A DNA stretch of 64,000 nt from Sphingobacterium paludis (GTDB lineage: Bacteria > Bacteroidota > Bacteroidia > Sphingobacteriales > Sphingobacteriaceae), in NCBI RefSeq assembly GCF_004364125.1, contig NZ_SNZV01000009.1:124001-188000 (forward strand), in the 5' to 3' direction. Made by a program: the position numbers and the translations under genes. Shown piece after piece: positions 1-10,053 of this stretch. The number at the start of each line of letters is the position of its first letter. The stretch's first letter is position 1. Below the pieces are notes generated by a model. That model did no database searches and was not told the origin of the DNA. It worked only from the letters and a program-made list of their open reading frames with translations.

Positions 1-2269
1 TTGCCCCTACGTTTTGCCACATCTTAAATGGTGCGCCCCAAGAGCCGCCCAATGAAGCGGGCATATCCCGCAGGTATAATAGATCTTTTGTATCGGCGTT
101 ATACCAATCGATGGTTAGGTTAAGACGTTGGTTTAGGAAAGAGGCATCTAATCCGATATTGGTGGTGTAGGATTTTTCCCAGCCCAGGGCATTATTGGCC
201 AACTGTTGATTCAGAATAAATGCCGGCGCCGGCGTATCGCCAAAGCCTACAGGTCGCGGCGCGTTAAAGCCGCCAGCCTGTGTGCCGTAGGCGCCTACCC
301 CACCAGAATTTCCCGTAACACCATAGCCCACCCGAAGTTTCAGGTCAGATACCGCAGCTTGCAGCGGCATGAAGAATTTCTCGTCACTGATGCGCCAAGC
401 GAAGGCTCCCGCCGGGAAAATATCCCACTGGTTTCCTTTCGACAGACGCGACACGCCGTCCCACCTGCTGGAAAGGCTAAATAGATATTTTCCTTGGTAG
501 TTGTAATTTAATCGCCCGACATAGGACATTGACTGGCTGCGAATGTAGGAAGACCGGATGATGGGATTTGTGCCTGCACTCAGGTTGTGAAAAGAATACG
601 AATCCAGATCAAAGCCAGAAGCTCCCGCGTAGGCTTGCTCGGCCTGATTTTTAGCCCAAGAGGTCACGCCCGTCACGGTAAAGTGATGGTCGTCTTGAAT
701 ATCAAAGGCATAGGTGAGGATGTTTTCCCAGCGATAATCGTAGTTTCTATCGTTGATGATAACGGCGGCTGGCACGCGAAAGCCCGCTTCGGGATTAGCG
801 ATAGACTGCGTGCCGAAATAGCGCCCTGTACGCGAAGAGCCTAAAATGGCTCCAAAGATAGAACGAAAAGACAAACCCTCCATCGGGGTGATATCAACAA
901 ATCCGTTACCCGAAAAATAGGTATTTAGGGTATTGTTGACGTATTGATCTTTTATTTGATCCGATAAGGGATTTGTCACGCCATCTACAGGAATATGCTG
1001 TATATTTCCTTGTGCATCAAACGCATCCCCAAGCGGTAAAAAGGTCAGCGCATTACCAAAAATATTTTGTGCCGCCTGATCATTGTCGGTGTGGGTCAAT
1101 TGAAGATTCGTACCGAGTTTAAACACCGATGATATTTTGTGATCCACGTTGGTCCGTACAGCATATTTCTTAAACCGATCAATCTTGATCATGCTCTGCT
1201 CATCGTTGAAGTTTAGAGAGAGGTAGGCATTTGTTTTTTCCGTGCCCCCGTTTACGGCCAAGCTGTAGTTTTGCTGAATACCATCGCGTAATACCTGATC
1301 GACCCAGTCCACCCATTTGCCCTGTTCATAAGCCTCTAGGTGGGCTGGGTTTTTAAAGATATTGTTTAAAAACTCGGGGTAATTCCCATTTTGCGTACGA
1401 TAAGCTTCTCGTTTTAGATTTAGGTAGGCATCACCGGTCATCCCGTGTGGGTACTTTGGAAAGCCGTTGTAACCAAAGTAGGAATCGAAATCGACGACAG
1501 TCTTTCCTGCTTTCCCTTGCTTCGTGGTGATGATCACGACGCCATTCGATCCTGCAGAACCATAGATGGCTGTTGACGAAGCATCTTTCAGGACATCAAT
1601 AGAAGCGATATCACTTGGGTTTAACCGGGAGAAATCTCCCGGAATACCATCGATAATATAAAGCGGGTTATTATCGCCATAAATAGATCGGCTTCCGCGC
1701 AAAGCAACATTTACATTAGCGCCTGCACGTCCGGAATTTCTCATAATATCCATACCCGAAACCTTGCCCTGCAAGGCATCCATCACGTTGGCCGTTGGCG
1801 TGCGCATAATCTCTTCCGCTTTTACCGAGGCCACCGCACCCGTGAGATCGCGCTTTTTCACAACGCCGTAACCCACCACCACCACTTCATCCAAAACTCC
1901 CGATGGCTTTAAACGAATTTGCAGCGGTTCCACGCTAATCACCTGCATTTCCTGTGTCTCGTATCCCACGTAACTGATCACCAGCGTCTCACCCAAAGCG
2001 TCTATCTGCAAGCTAAACTTGCCCTCCACATCACTCTGCGTTTGGATGTTTTTTCCTTTCACCTGTATGGTGGCTCCCACGACAGGCTCGTCAGTATTGG
2101 AAAAAATTGTGCCTTGAATATCCACTACGCGTGGCTGTTGCTGCACATACTGCAGGTTGCCTTGGGTAGATCGCGCATGCAGCTGGGAGGGAAACGAAGC
2201 AATTACCGATAAGAAGCAGCATAGGCCCCCTGCCCGTATTCCGTTTTTAATAGTAAGTTTATAATTCAT
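1..2269 (-). CDS. SusC/RagA-family TonB-dependent outer-membrane transporter (3' end outside window)
   Basis: This is the N-terminal part of a SusC-like TonB-dependent receptor, which imports glycan oligosaccharides across the outer membrane together with a SusD lipoprotein. Reading back from the ATG at 2267-2269 gives a signal peptide (about residues 1-32), a carboxypeptidase-D-like regulatory domain (VVGATIQVKGK, SYVGYETQE), the linker motif LDEVVVVGYG that marks SusC proteins, and the plug (NPLYIIDGIPGDF, IDVLKDASSTAIYGSAGSNGVVIITTK), followed by the first barrel strands. The frame stays open to the window edge for about 756 codons; the family usually has 1000-1100 residues, so roughly a quarter to a third is missing. 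It is divergent from an AraC-type regulator and belongs to the same locus as the glycosidases at 3775-15924. A susD gene is expected just left of the window. Confidence 0.95.
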   Translation of the reverse strand, partial: MNYKLTIKNGIRAGGLCCFLSVIASFPSQLHARSTQGNLQYVQQQPRVVDIQGTIFSNTDEPVVGATIQVKGKNIQTQSDVEGKFSLQIDALGETLVISYVGYETQEMQVISVEPLQIRLKPSGVLDEVVVVGYGVVKKRDLTGAVASVKAEEIMRTPTANVMDALQGKVSGMDIMRNSGRAGANVNVALRGSRSIYGDNNPLYIIDGIPGDFSRLNPSDIASIDVLKDASSTAIYGSAGSNGVVIITTKQGKAGKTVVDFDSYFGYNGFPKYPHGMTGDAYLNLKREAYRTQNGNYPEFLNNIFKNPAHLEAYEQGKWVDWVDQVLRDGIQQNYSLAVNGGTEKTNAYLSLNFNDEQSMIKIDRFKKYAVRTNVDHKISSVFKLGTNLQLTHTDNDQAAQNIFGNALTFLPLGDAFDAQGNIQHIPVDGVTNPLSDQIKDQYVNNTLNTYFSGNGFVDITPMEGLSFRSIFGAILGSSRTGRYFGTQSIANPEAGFRVPAAVIINDRNYDYRWENILTYAFDIQDDHHFTVTGVTSWAKNQAEQAYAGASGFDLDSYSFHNLSAGTNPIIRSSYIRSQSMSYVGRLNYNYQGKYLFSLSSRWDGVSRLSKGNQWDIFPAGAFAWRISDEKFFMPLQAAVSDLKLRVGYGVTGNSGGVGAYGTQAGGFNAPRPVGFGDTPAPAFILNQQLANNALGWEKSYTTNIGLDASFLNQRLNLTIDWYNADTKDLLYLRDMPASLGGSWGAPFKMWQNVGA

Positions 2270-2647
2270 GTTCAATCAGGTAAATGACATTTTAAAACGA
2301 AGCATAAAACGAGACCTTAACACAGATGACATCCGCACACATGGGCTGTATTGAATATGAAAACTTAATAGAATGTACGTCACCTCAAGCGGAATGGATA
2401 TAAGCCATTTTCACTATCGGTACTGCGAACTATCTTGTTTCACTTCTATTTCAATTATGCTCGGGAATGAGCAATGAACAGCCAAAAAGAGTTTTATAGC
2501 TTTATAATTGTTATAGCAAAGAAACGAATTCGCCCATACGTATTTTTATGTAACATTATCTATTAATTATAAGATATTACCATATACGTTGAATAAAAAA
2601 TGTATATTAGCAAACCGATATAAAAATTGTAAACCCATTGTTAGACA
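2270..2647. other. Divergent intergenic region between susC and araC-type gene
   Basis: About 380 bp of AT-rich sequence separate the two divergent starts. It must hold the promoters for the susC transcript and for the regulator. I see no clean TTTG/TAnnTTTG promoter and no obvious long palindrome, and no convincing open frame. Confidence 0.5.
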
Positions 2648-3538
2648 ATGCTTTCGAAGACTATGAAACCTTTGTACAGAAAACTTCCTGCGAAACTGGA
2701 AAGTTCGTTTTCCGCTAGGCATGATGTCATGCCTAATTTCGGCAACGTGTGGCATTATCACGAAGAGCTGGAACTACACTATACCATTCGCGGAGAGGGT
2801 GTGCGTTTCATTGGTGACAACATCAGCAGTTTCGCGCCCGAAGAAATAATTCTCGTGGGCGAGAAGCTATCGCATGCATGGCGTTGTAAAGACGAATACT
2901 TCCAAAATAACCCCGACTACAACATCGAAGCTATAGTTCTACAATTTCTTCCTGATTGTCTGGGCAAGCAACTTCTCCAACTGCCCGAGTCGTATTTGAT
3001 ACCGAAACTATTTGAAAGGGCTAAAAGCGGACTTATCATCAAAGGCGAAACAAAAAAGCTGGTCGCAGAGCTGATGCAAAACTGTGTCCATGAAACAGGG
3101 TTTGGGAAAGTGATCGCCTTATTGCAAATATTGCGTGTCTTGGCGGAAAGCGATGAATGTGAGACGATCGTTAAAACGCAGACTACCTTCCATCAATCCA
3201 ACGAGGCCGATAATATCCGTTTAAATAATATTTTTAACTACACCCACGCACATTACAAAGACGATATCACGTTAGAGGAAGTTGCGAATATTGCAAATTT
3301 GAGTATCACCTCTTTCTGTCGATACTTCAAAACGATGACGCGCAAAACCTACTATGATTTTCTGGTAGAGATCCGCATTAGTCATGCCTGCCGCCTACTG
3401 GTGGAAAACAAACTGCCTACCGAGGTGATCTGTTTTGAGTGTGGCTTTAACAACGTCTCCAATTTTTACAGGCACTTTAAGAAAGTGATGGGGCTTACGC
3501 CTCTAGAATATAAAAAACGCTATTTGAGCAGGAATTAG
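2648..3538 (+). CDS. AraC-family transcriptional regulator
   Basis: A 296-residue regulator with an N-terminal cupin-like sensor region (WHYHEELELHYTIRGEG, then FAPEEIILVGEKLSHAWRC) and a C-terminal double helix-turn-helix of AraC type at about residues 195-295 (ITLEEVANIANLSITSFCRYFK and GFNNVSNFYRHFKKVMGLTPLEYKK). The cupin part of such proteins commonly binds a sugar and switches DNA binding. It sits head-to-head with susC and convergent to the glycosidase operon, so it probably senses the breakdown product of this locus. A second in-frame ATG at 2663 (MKPLYRKLP) is an equally possible start; neither has a Shine-Dalgarno sequence. Confidence 0.92.
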   Translation: MLSKTMKPLYRKLPAKLESSFSARHDVMPNFGNVWHYHEELELHYTIRGEGVRFIGDNISSFAPEEIILVGEKLSHAWRCKDEYFQNNPDYNIEAIVLQFLPDCLGKQLLQLPESYLIPKLFERAKSGLIIKGETKKLVAELMQNCVHETGFGKVIALLQILRVLAESDECETIVKTQTTFHQSNEADNIRLNNIFNYTHAHYKDDITLEEVANIANLSITSFCRYFKTMTRKTYYDFLVEIRISHACRLLVENKLPTEVICFECGFNNVSNFYRHFKKVMGLTPLEYKKRYLSRN

Positions 3539-3555
3539 TATGTAGTAGATAGTAT
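3535..3555. repeat. TTAGTATnTAGTAGATAGTAT element, copy 1
   Basis: This 21-bp stretch overlaps the stop codon of the AraC-type gene and matches 22275-22295, just behind atpD, at 20 of 21 positions. Both copies directly follow the stop codon of an unrelated gene. The function is unknown. Confidence 0.7.
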
Positions 3556-3603
3556 GTCGTAGGTAGGACTTAGTAATAAGATAAGTTATTCAAGACCTTT
3601 CAT

Positions 3604-3776
3604 TTTTTACTTTTAACCTCTCAATTTTGACTTGTAACTTTTGAATTTTAACTTATCACTTCTGACTTCTACCTTCTGACTTTTCACTTCTGACTTCGAC
3701 CTTCTGACTTTTTACTTCTGGCTTTTCACTTTTGACTTCTCCCTTTTGACTTTTTAATTTTTAATTTTTACTTTTT
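3604..3776. repeat. Array of degenerate CTTYTGACTT words (array A)
   Basis: The gap between the convergent araC-type gene and the GH2 gene is filled by about ten imperfect copies of CTTYTGACTT, spaced near 14 nt in the middle part, running into TTTTTAATTTTTAATTTTTA. It ends at the stop codon of the GH2 gene. Similar arrays recur at 25718, 27501, 27984, 32325, 35695 and 37240. They contain no open frame. Confidence 0.8.
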
Positions 3777-6700
3777 ACTGCACCTCCAACCCATCAATAT
3801 ACATATCCTTGGCATCCAAGCCGCGCACGATAACACGATAGGTTCCAGCATTGATCATCGATCCTGTTGTGGTGGTCACGTAATTCCATTTTCCTGTTCG
3901 TGTGGGATCAAGCTGCAGCTTTTCGGCGGGCTTTAATAGGGAGCCATCTACTGTGCGCACTTCCAAAGTCAGGCTTTTGCTGTCCTGAAATTCGTTGTGA
4001 TATTTTAAGGTCAGTGCATAGACATCAGCAACGCCAACTTTGATTTCGAACTCTAGGAAACCATCCTTCTCAGCATAGCGCAAACGCTCTTGCTTTAGAA
4101 AGTCAACTTTATCCATCTTTTGAAACACCTTCACCGCATTGGCTTTGTAGTTTTCTGATTCTTTCAGATCATATGCCGGTTGTAGCCCACTTTGTTCTTG
4201 AAAAGCAAGAAGGCTTGGTGTCTCAACAGGCACTGGAAATTCCTCTTCCGCTGCGAGGACCTTGCGGTAAACCTGATAAGCCTCGCCTCGATTGTTCACT
4301 ACGGAATCACTGGTACGCTCCATTCCCTTGATGTCTGCCCGTCCAAGGACATACAAGTTTGTTGGTTTTTTAAAAACAACAATGGGATTTGAGGACTGCG
4401 TTTCACAAAAACTAGATCCGTATAAAAAGCCGGGGAGATAATGGAATGACAAGTTCTCCGCCTTGTTGTACACTTGTCCAATGTCCATCCAAGACTGCAC
4501 AGGCGAAGTTGTCCCTTTTTTGAGCTGAAGGCTTGTCTGCTGCACATGCTCTGATGATGCCTTTTCTACGCTACCTACACGAGCAATTGCAATAGCCTGA
4601 ATGATGGCTTGTCCAACGGCCACATGTGGAAAATGAATATGCAGTTGGCCATCACGTACGTCTACCGTATACACCTTTTTCAACGCGCTATCGTGTCCCA
4701 CTTCCTTCCAAATATCCAGATCACGCGCTACTATTTCCGCATTGATAGCCACATCAAACAAGCGCATCCCTGTGGCATCACCGCCGCCGCCCGTTCCTAT
4801 CCAAGGTTCCGCGAGGTAGAGTTCTACGCGGTATTGTCCATCGGGCACAGCAAAGCGGTAGCCTAACTGATCAAGTCCATAGCGAAAGCTCTGGAACAGT
4901 GGCCAATCGGCAGTACCTTTTATGGGGTCGAACGTGCGACGTTGGCTTGCAAAAAATGAGGCTATTCCATAATTATCCGCCCAAGAATACGAGCCCCATT
5001 TCCCCGACGAGGCATAACTTTGATCGGAAAGCCAAATTTGTCCGAACGTATCCGTGTAGGTGTCTCCTCCACAGTTTACGCGGTAGATATAGTCAAGCGC
5101 CTTCTCCCCTTTTACAAGTTCAGATTGGCGATCCAGCAGTTTTTCGAAATTGGGGCTTGCTGGTAAATTATGCAAAACGACAGTATCACGTGCCACCACT
5201 TTTCCAGCATTCCTACCTTCTACATACAACACATTATAACGAATTGGTATGCCATTGAATTCGAAAGCCCTACCTAAACCTGGGTTTTTCAGCTTACCTA
5301 ATGTTATCGATTCTACATCGTTGAACAGCTCCACTTCTTCACAGTTGGAGTAAATACGAAGGCCATCTTTTGTGCCGGGAGTTAGCCAGCGATTTGGCCA
5401 GGTATGGGAAGCAATGTAAACCATCGGGCGCGATTTTTCACCATAGTGCGCACGGTACATATGATAGGCATCCGTGGGTTCGCCCCATGGTGTCAACAAA
5501 CCTTTGTAATTTACAGGACCTATTTTATCCATATCGCGATATCCTTCTCCGCCTTGTACACGCCCGGGGTTATCATGCGAATTCCAAAGCCACAGATAAT
5601 GCCCGATACTTTCCTGCTTGACGGAATCTGCCAAGCGTATTTTGGTTTCTAAGATTTCTGTAAACCGATCTTCGCTGTAAACGGAGTGATTCGGTAGATA
5701 AGGAGCTTCGCTGTGTAGTTCCAGTGTACGCCAAGCGCCGTATTCTCCAACGAGTAACTGCTTTTTTAAATCTTCGCCATAGGTATGGTGATCGCCGCCG
5801 TATGTTCCGGTCCAGTTTTGTGGCACATCCCAATCGGTGCCGCTCCCGCCATTGCAGGTCGTTACCAAACGCTGTACGGAGGCTGTGGGATCCATCGAAC
5901 GTATAATATCCATGCATTCACGAGCAAAGTCCTCGGGCAGGGTACTTTCATTCTCTATGCCCCACAAAAATACGGAGGGGCTGTTTCGGCGCTCCTTCAC
6001 CCAATCCCGCAACAGCTGCTTGAAATTTGCTCGGAAAGCAGGCGTATCAAACCAAATGTGGGCTGCCATTTGCGTCCATAACAATATGCCATGTTCATCC
6101 CAATAGCGGTTGTAACGTAGATTATGCGGTTGGTGTGCATCGCGAAAAGAATTGAAGCCCATGGCCTTCATATCCCGTACACGAGCAGAAATTTCTTGTT
6201 CACTAAAAGCGTGAGAGCTACCCAGCTTATGCTCATACTCAGCAATACCATGTATAAAAACAGGTTTATTGTTTACCAGCAATTGATTGCTGCCCACCGG
6301 ATTTAAACCTTTTGGCCAGCGGATGGCTCTTACGCCATACGGTGTCTGCAGCTTATCCAACACCTTGTTTCCCTCCTGAATACTTGTTTCTATGGTGTAC
6401 AGGTAAGCATCCTGCGGTTCCCACAGCTGAGGTTTGCTTAGCTGCATGCTGCTTAAGGAGATTTCTTTAGTCGTGGATGCGTTGATCTGTAGTTGATCTG
6501 TTGAACTTCCCACACGCTTGCCTTTTGCGTCTAAAAGATAGGTCACCACCTTCAGCTTCCGGGGTTTGGGCGTTGTATTCTGAATTTCTATACGTTGTTG
6601 TATGGTCGCCTTTTCCTGATTGGCCGTTTCATCATTCCAATAATGCGCGCCGAAAGGCGCTACATGGACGTCATTTTTAACGATTAGACTTACTGGCCGA

Positions 6701-7257
6701 AATATGCCAAGCGGTTGCGAGCCTTCCGAAAAGCCCCGCTCGGTAGAGCAGCCACCATCCACCCAAGGAAGATCCCGGATCTCGGCCGGATGATCTGCGC
6801 GCACCGCCAACATATTTTGCCGCCCATCCACATAGATAGCATCTGTAGCATCGAGTGTGAAGGTGGTGCGCCCACCCGCGTGGTAGCCTATTTGTATGCC
6901 ATTTAACCATACGGTCGCATAAGAGCCGACCCCCTCAAAGAATAAATAAAACCGTTTGTTCTTTGCGCGTTCCTTTATCGTAAACGCTTTCCGGTACCAG
7001 GCATAACCGTGTAGGTTGCCATGAATTTGCCTGCGGTAGCCAGCATAGCTGTCCCAATTGTGGGGCACGTCTACAGTTTTCCAATTTTTGTCTTCTCGGA
7101 AGGAACTTTTCTCGAAACCTTTATACCGCAACGTATCGTGCTCGTCCATTGCCGTAGACCACCGTTTATCCAAGTGCAAAATTTGCCGCACATCTTGCGC
7201 CCTAGCACCGTACAACCCTACACATAGCACACACAGGACAAAAAAAGCTTTACGCAT
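3775..7257 (-). CDS. Exported GH2-family glycosidase with malectin domain
   Basis: An 1160-residue exported glycosidase with a signal peptide ending near ...LYGARA-Q (about residue 21). The order is a GH2 sugar-binding jelly roll (about 50-195), an Ig-like GH2 domain (about 200-310), a TIM barrel (about 315-600), a malectin domain (about 725-905, starting at YRVNCGG), and C-terminal beta-sandwich regions. The acid/base glutamate is probably E437 in WGIENES and the nucleophile E505 in LLVGEYG. Enzymes of this clan act as beta-galactosidases, beta-glucuronidases or related exo-enzymes with retention. It is the last gene of the five-gene minus-strand operon, starting 2 nt after the GH95 stop codon. 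Pectin side chains or arabinogalactan are likely targets, but the substrate cannot be read from sequence. Confidence 0.9.
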   Translation of the reverse strand: MRKAFFVLCVLCVGLYGARAQDVRQILHLDKRWSTAMDEHDTLRYKGFEKSSFREDKNWKTVDVPHNWDSYAGYRRQIHGNLHGYAWYRKAFTIKERAKNKRFYLFFEGVGSYATVWLNGIQIGYHAGGRTTFTLDATDAIYVDGRQNMLAVRADHPAEIRDLPWVDGGCSTERGFSEGSQPLGIFRPVSLIVKNDVHVAPFGAHYWNDETANQEKATIQQRIEIQNTTPKPRKLKVVTYLLDAKGKRVGSSTDQLQINASTTKEISLSSMQLSKPQLWEPQDAYLYTIETSIQEGNKVLDKLQTPYGVRAIRWPKGLNPVGSNQLLVNNKPVFIHGIAEYEHKLGSSHAFSEQEISARVRDMKAMGFNSFRDAHQPHNLRYNRYWDEHGILLWTQMAAHIWFDTPAFRANFKQLLRDWVKERRNSPSVFLWGIENESTLPEDFARECMDIIRSMDPTASVQRLVTTCNGGSGTDWDVPQNWTGTYGGDHHTYGEDLKKQLLVGEYGAWRTLELHSEAPYLPNHSVYSEDRFTEILETKIRLADSVKQESIGHYLWLWNSHDNPGRVQGGEGYRDMDKIGPVNYKGLLTPWGEPTDAYHMYRAHYGEKSRPMVYIASHTWPNRWLTPGTKDGLRIYSNCEEVELFNDVESITLGKLKNPGLGRAFEFNGIPIRYNVLYVEGRNAGKVVARDTVVLHNLPASPNFEKLLDRQSELVKGEKALDYIYRVNCGGDTYTDTFGQIWLSDQSYASSGKWGSYSWADNYGIASFFASQRRTFDPIKGTADWPLFQSFRYGLDQLGYRFAVPDGQYRVELYLAEPWIGTGGGGDATGMRLFDVAINAEIVARDLDIWKEVGHDSALKKVYTVDVRDGQLHIHFPHVAVGQAIIQAIAIARVGSVEKASSEHVQQTSLQLKKGTTSPVQSWMDIGQVYNKAENLSFHYLPGFLYGSSFCETQSSNPIVVFKKPTNLYVLGRADIKGMERTSDSVVNNRGEAYQVYRKVLAAEEEFPVPVETPSLLAFQEQSGLQPAYDLKESENYKANAVKVFQKMDKVDFLKQERLRYAEKDGFLEFEIKVGVADVYALTLKYHNEFQDSKSLTLEVRTVDGSLLKPAEKLQLDPTRTGKWNYVTTTTGSMINAGTYRVIVRGLDAKDMYIDGLEVQ

Positions 7258-7259
7258 GA

Positions 7260-10046
7260 TTACAATAGATTAAGTTCGGCATCAAAGGAGTATACCTTAT
7301 TTTTCTTAGTTTTTAACTCAACAGTCTTCCCTTGGTAACGAAGTTTCAGCAGCTTTCCTGCTTTGGATTTTACTTGAATGGTTTTTAGCGCTCGATCTTG
7401 CCACTGCCATGCAATTTCGAAGTTACCGCGAGCTTTAAATCCGCGCACATCGCCTTCAGGCAGTGCAGCCGGAAGGGCGGGTAAAATGTCGATGTAGCTA
7501 CCATGGCTTTGCAGCAGCATTTCCCCGATGCCTGCAGCGCCACCAAAGTTGCCGTCGATTTGGAAAGGCGGGTGCGCATCAAAAAGGTTGGGGTAAGATC
7601 CGCCCGCTTTACCGGCAGGACGCAACAGCATTTTGACCATGCTATAGGTATGCTCTGCATCGTTTAACCTGGCCCAAAAGTTTATTTTCCAGGCCAAGCT
7701 CCAACCCGTACCGTCGTCGCCGCGCATCAACAGCGATTTTTTTGCCGCTTCAAACATATCGGGGGTTTCTGCATGAATCTCGTTCCCCGGGTGAAGCCCC
7801 CAAAGATGGGAGACGTGCCGGTGTTTATTTGTTGGATCATCGATATCTTCCATCCACTCTTGCAACTGCCCATAACGACCGATTTGGTTGGGTGCAATCT
7901 GTGGAAGCATCTGCTCAATAGAATCACGCAATGCATGATCTTTTCCAACCAATTGTGCTGATTGGATGAATATAGAAAACAGCGACCGAACGATTTGATG
8001 ATCCATCGTAGGCCCTTTCACTAGACCGCCGTTTTCGGGCGAATTTGATGGACTGCTCACGAGCAAGCCGGTTTTAGGATCGTTGACCAACACATCCTTG
8101 AAAAATAGCGTAGCGCCTTTAATAATATCGTAGTAGCTGCTTATGAATTTGGGATTCTGGTTATATAAGTAATGCTCCCATAAATGCCTAACCAACCAAG
8201 CACCACCTGTAGGCCATATGCCGTGGTTCGAATTATTAATGGGCGCGGTACCGCGCCAAATATCGGTGTTGTGATGCAATACCCAACCGCGGGCTCCGTA
8301 ATACTCTCGAGCGGTGTTTGCACCAGCAACAGACAGATCCTGAATCATTTCAAACAGCGGCTGATGCAGCTCGCTAAGATTCAGCATCTCGGTTGGCCAA
8401 TAGTTCATCTCCAGATTGATATTCGTTGTATACTTACTGCCCCATGAGGGTTCCAGCAAGTGGTTCCAAATACCCTGAAGGTTAGCTGGCTGCGTACCTT
8501 TTCGCGAGCTCGCGATTTGCAAGTAGCGACCATACTGTATGTACAGGGCTACGAGCGCCGGATCGTCCTTTTCCACAAACTGTCGTAGCCGTTCGTCTGT
8601 TGGCAGCGCATCAGCTGCGTTCCCGCCAAGGTTAATGGAGAAACGCCGGAACAGGCTTTCGTAATCCTGCTGATGGCACTCCAATATCTTTTTAAAAGAC
8701 TTTTTTTGCACACGCTTATGTTGTTGCGCAGCTTGTGCAGCATAGCTGCTATCTAGCGTGGTGTAGTTCTCAAAATTGGTCGCAGCGCTCAGGTAAATAC
8801 TGGCTTCATTGGCCTTGTCCACAACCAACCAACCATCTTGCTCGCGGATAGAACCACCCTGCAATTTTATACTAACAGAGGAAGTTCCTTGCAATGCACC
8901 GTCTTTTACCTTAACCTGCATACCCAAGGTATGGTCATCTACCTTCCAGACGCGGCAACCTTGATGCTTCGCATCCATTGTCAGCGAAAACGAGATCTGC
9001 TCCTGCTTGTCGGCTGTCAGATGCAAAGCAAGCACCTGATCGGGCGCGCTGACGAGGTAGGTACGCGTGAAGGACACGTTGTTTTGCGTGTAGGCTACCG
9101 TTGCGATCCCCTTCTCCAAATCTAGGCTTCGACTGTAATGTGTGGCATCGGCACCGGGAAACCGAAGCCGCAACGAACCAAAAGGCTGATAGCTGGCTTG
9201 ATAAGCGCCTACGCTCGGTGCGTTACTATCTTGTATCCAGTATTTCCATTGCCCTACAACGGAAATGAACTTCCCTTGCTTACTGCGCAGGCCAATCGCT
9301 TGACTGGTATCTTTATATCCGGATATCCCACCTTTGCCGCTGAGATTAATCACCTGAATGGCCAATACATTTTTTCCAACGCGCAGCTGCTCTTTTGGGA
9401 TCCGATAGACACGCTTCGCTTGATCGCCCGCGGTATGGCCAAGTACCTGACCATTCAAAAACGTATAGTCTTCCTCTCGCACTTTGTTGAGATCTAACAC
9501 CCAGTCTTCCCGAAGATCTTGCTGCGTTAGGACAACACTCGTGCGAAACCAAACCGCGCCATCAATCCCCTCCAAGCCAACATCTTCCCAACCTTCATAT
9601 GCCGGCACGTGTATAGTCTTCCAACCCTCGTCGTCAAAGCTGTAGCTCGCTGCCCCGTTTGGGTTTTCACGTTCAGCAGTCACCTTCGATAGCCAAGCTT
9701 CCGGATCATCCGATGCACTCTTTAATCCCATAAACTCCGCTTGGGCTAGCGCCTCGGCTTTGCGTTGCTGCCCACGGTCTAGAAGTGCACGAATACTGTC
9801 CAGGTAGCGATAGGCTCCCTTTTTATTGTATTCGCGTGGCTCGCCTGTCCACAACGTGGCGGCATTAAACTGAACTTCTTCTTCGTGTACATCGCCGTAA
9901 ATCATGGCTCCCAAATAGCCATTGCCTATAGGCAGCGCTTCCTCCCACTGTTGCGCGGGCTGCTTATACCACAATCGTTGCTGCGCTATCGAGGGTATGC
10001 CAAAGCATAGCGCTATTTCGAGGAAAATGATTACGCGAATGTGCAT
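7260..10046 (-). CDS. GH95-family alpha-L-fucosidase/galactosidase
   Basis: A 928-residue inverting glycosidase of family GH95, which removes alpha-L-fucose or alpha-L-galactose. I chose the ATG at 10044-10046 (MHIRVIIFLEIALC..., a signal peptide) because it lies 7 nt after the GH28 stop codon; the frame stays open upstream into GH28. Family motifs are the N-terminal WEEALPIGNGYLGAMIYGD, then NLEMNYWPTEML, HHNTDIWRG, SPSNSPENGG, WSLAWKINFWARL and the near-C-terminal FQIDGNFGG. By analogy with Bifidobacterium AfcA (from memory), the catalytic Asn pair lies in TNINLEMN, the acid in SPENG and an Asp in IDGNFG. An unusual insert of about 150 residues after the first N-terminal strands (near residues 95-260) looks like a GH2-type jelly-roll sugar-binding domain. 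Confidence 0.92.
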   Translation of the reverse strand: MHIRVIIFLEIALCFGIPSIAQQRLWYKQPAQQWEEALPIGNGYLGAMIYGDVHEEEVQFNAATLWTGEPREYNKKGAYRYLDSIRALLDRGQQRKAEALAQAEFMGLKSASDDPEAWLSKVTAERENPNGAASYSFDDEGWKTIHVPAYEGWEDVGLEGIDGAVWFRTSVVLTQQDLREDWVLDLNKVREEDYTFLNGQVLGHTAGDQAKRVYRIPKEQLRVGKNVLAIQVINLSGKGGISGYKDTSQAIGLRSKQGKFISVVGQWKYWIQDSNAPSVGAYQASYQPFGSLRLRFPGADATHYSRSLDLEKGIATVAYTQNNVSFTRTYLVSAPDQVLALHLTADKQEQISFSLTMDAKHQGCRVWKVDDHTLGMQVKVKDGALQGTSSVSIKLQGGSIREQDGWLVVDKANEASIYLSAATNFENYTTLDSSYAAQAAQQHKRVQKKSFKKILECHQQDYESLFRRFSINLGGNAADALPTDERLRQFVEKDDPALVALYIQYGRYLQIASSRKGTQPANLQGIWNHLLEPSWGSKYTTNINLEMNYWPTEMLNLSELHQPLFEMIQDLSVAGANTAREYYGARGWVLHHNTDIWRGTAPINNSNHGIWPTGGAWLVRHLWEHYLYNQNPKFISSYYDIIKGATLFFKDVLVNDPKTGLLVSSPSNSPENGGLVKGPTMDHQIVRSLFSIFIQSAQLVGKDHALRDSIEQMLPQIAPNQIGRYGQLQEWMEDIDDPTNKHRHVSHLWGLHPGNEIHAETPDMFEAAKKSLLMRGDDGTGWSLAWKINFWARLNDAEHTYSMVKMLLRPAGKAGGSYPNLFDAHPPFQIDGNFGGAAGIGEMLLQSHGSYIDILPALPAALPEGDVRGFKARGNFEIAWQWQDRALKTIQVKSKAGKLLKLRYQGKTVELKTKKNKVYSFDAELNLL

Positions 10047-10053
10047 ATGAACC

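Noticed and set aside
206..844. Plus-strand open frames within the susC fragment
   Set aside because: They are antisense to a clearly coding SusC sequence.
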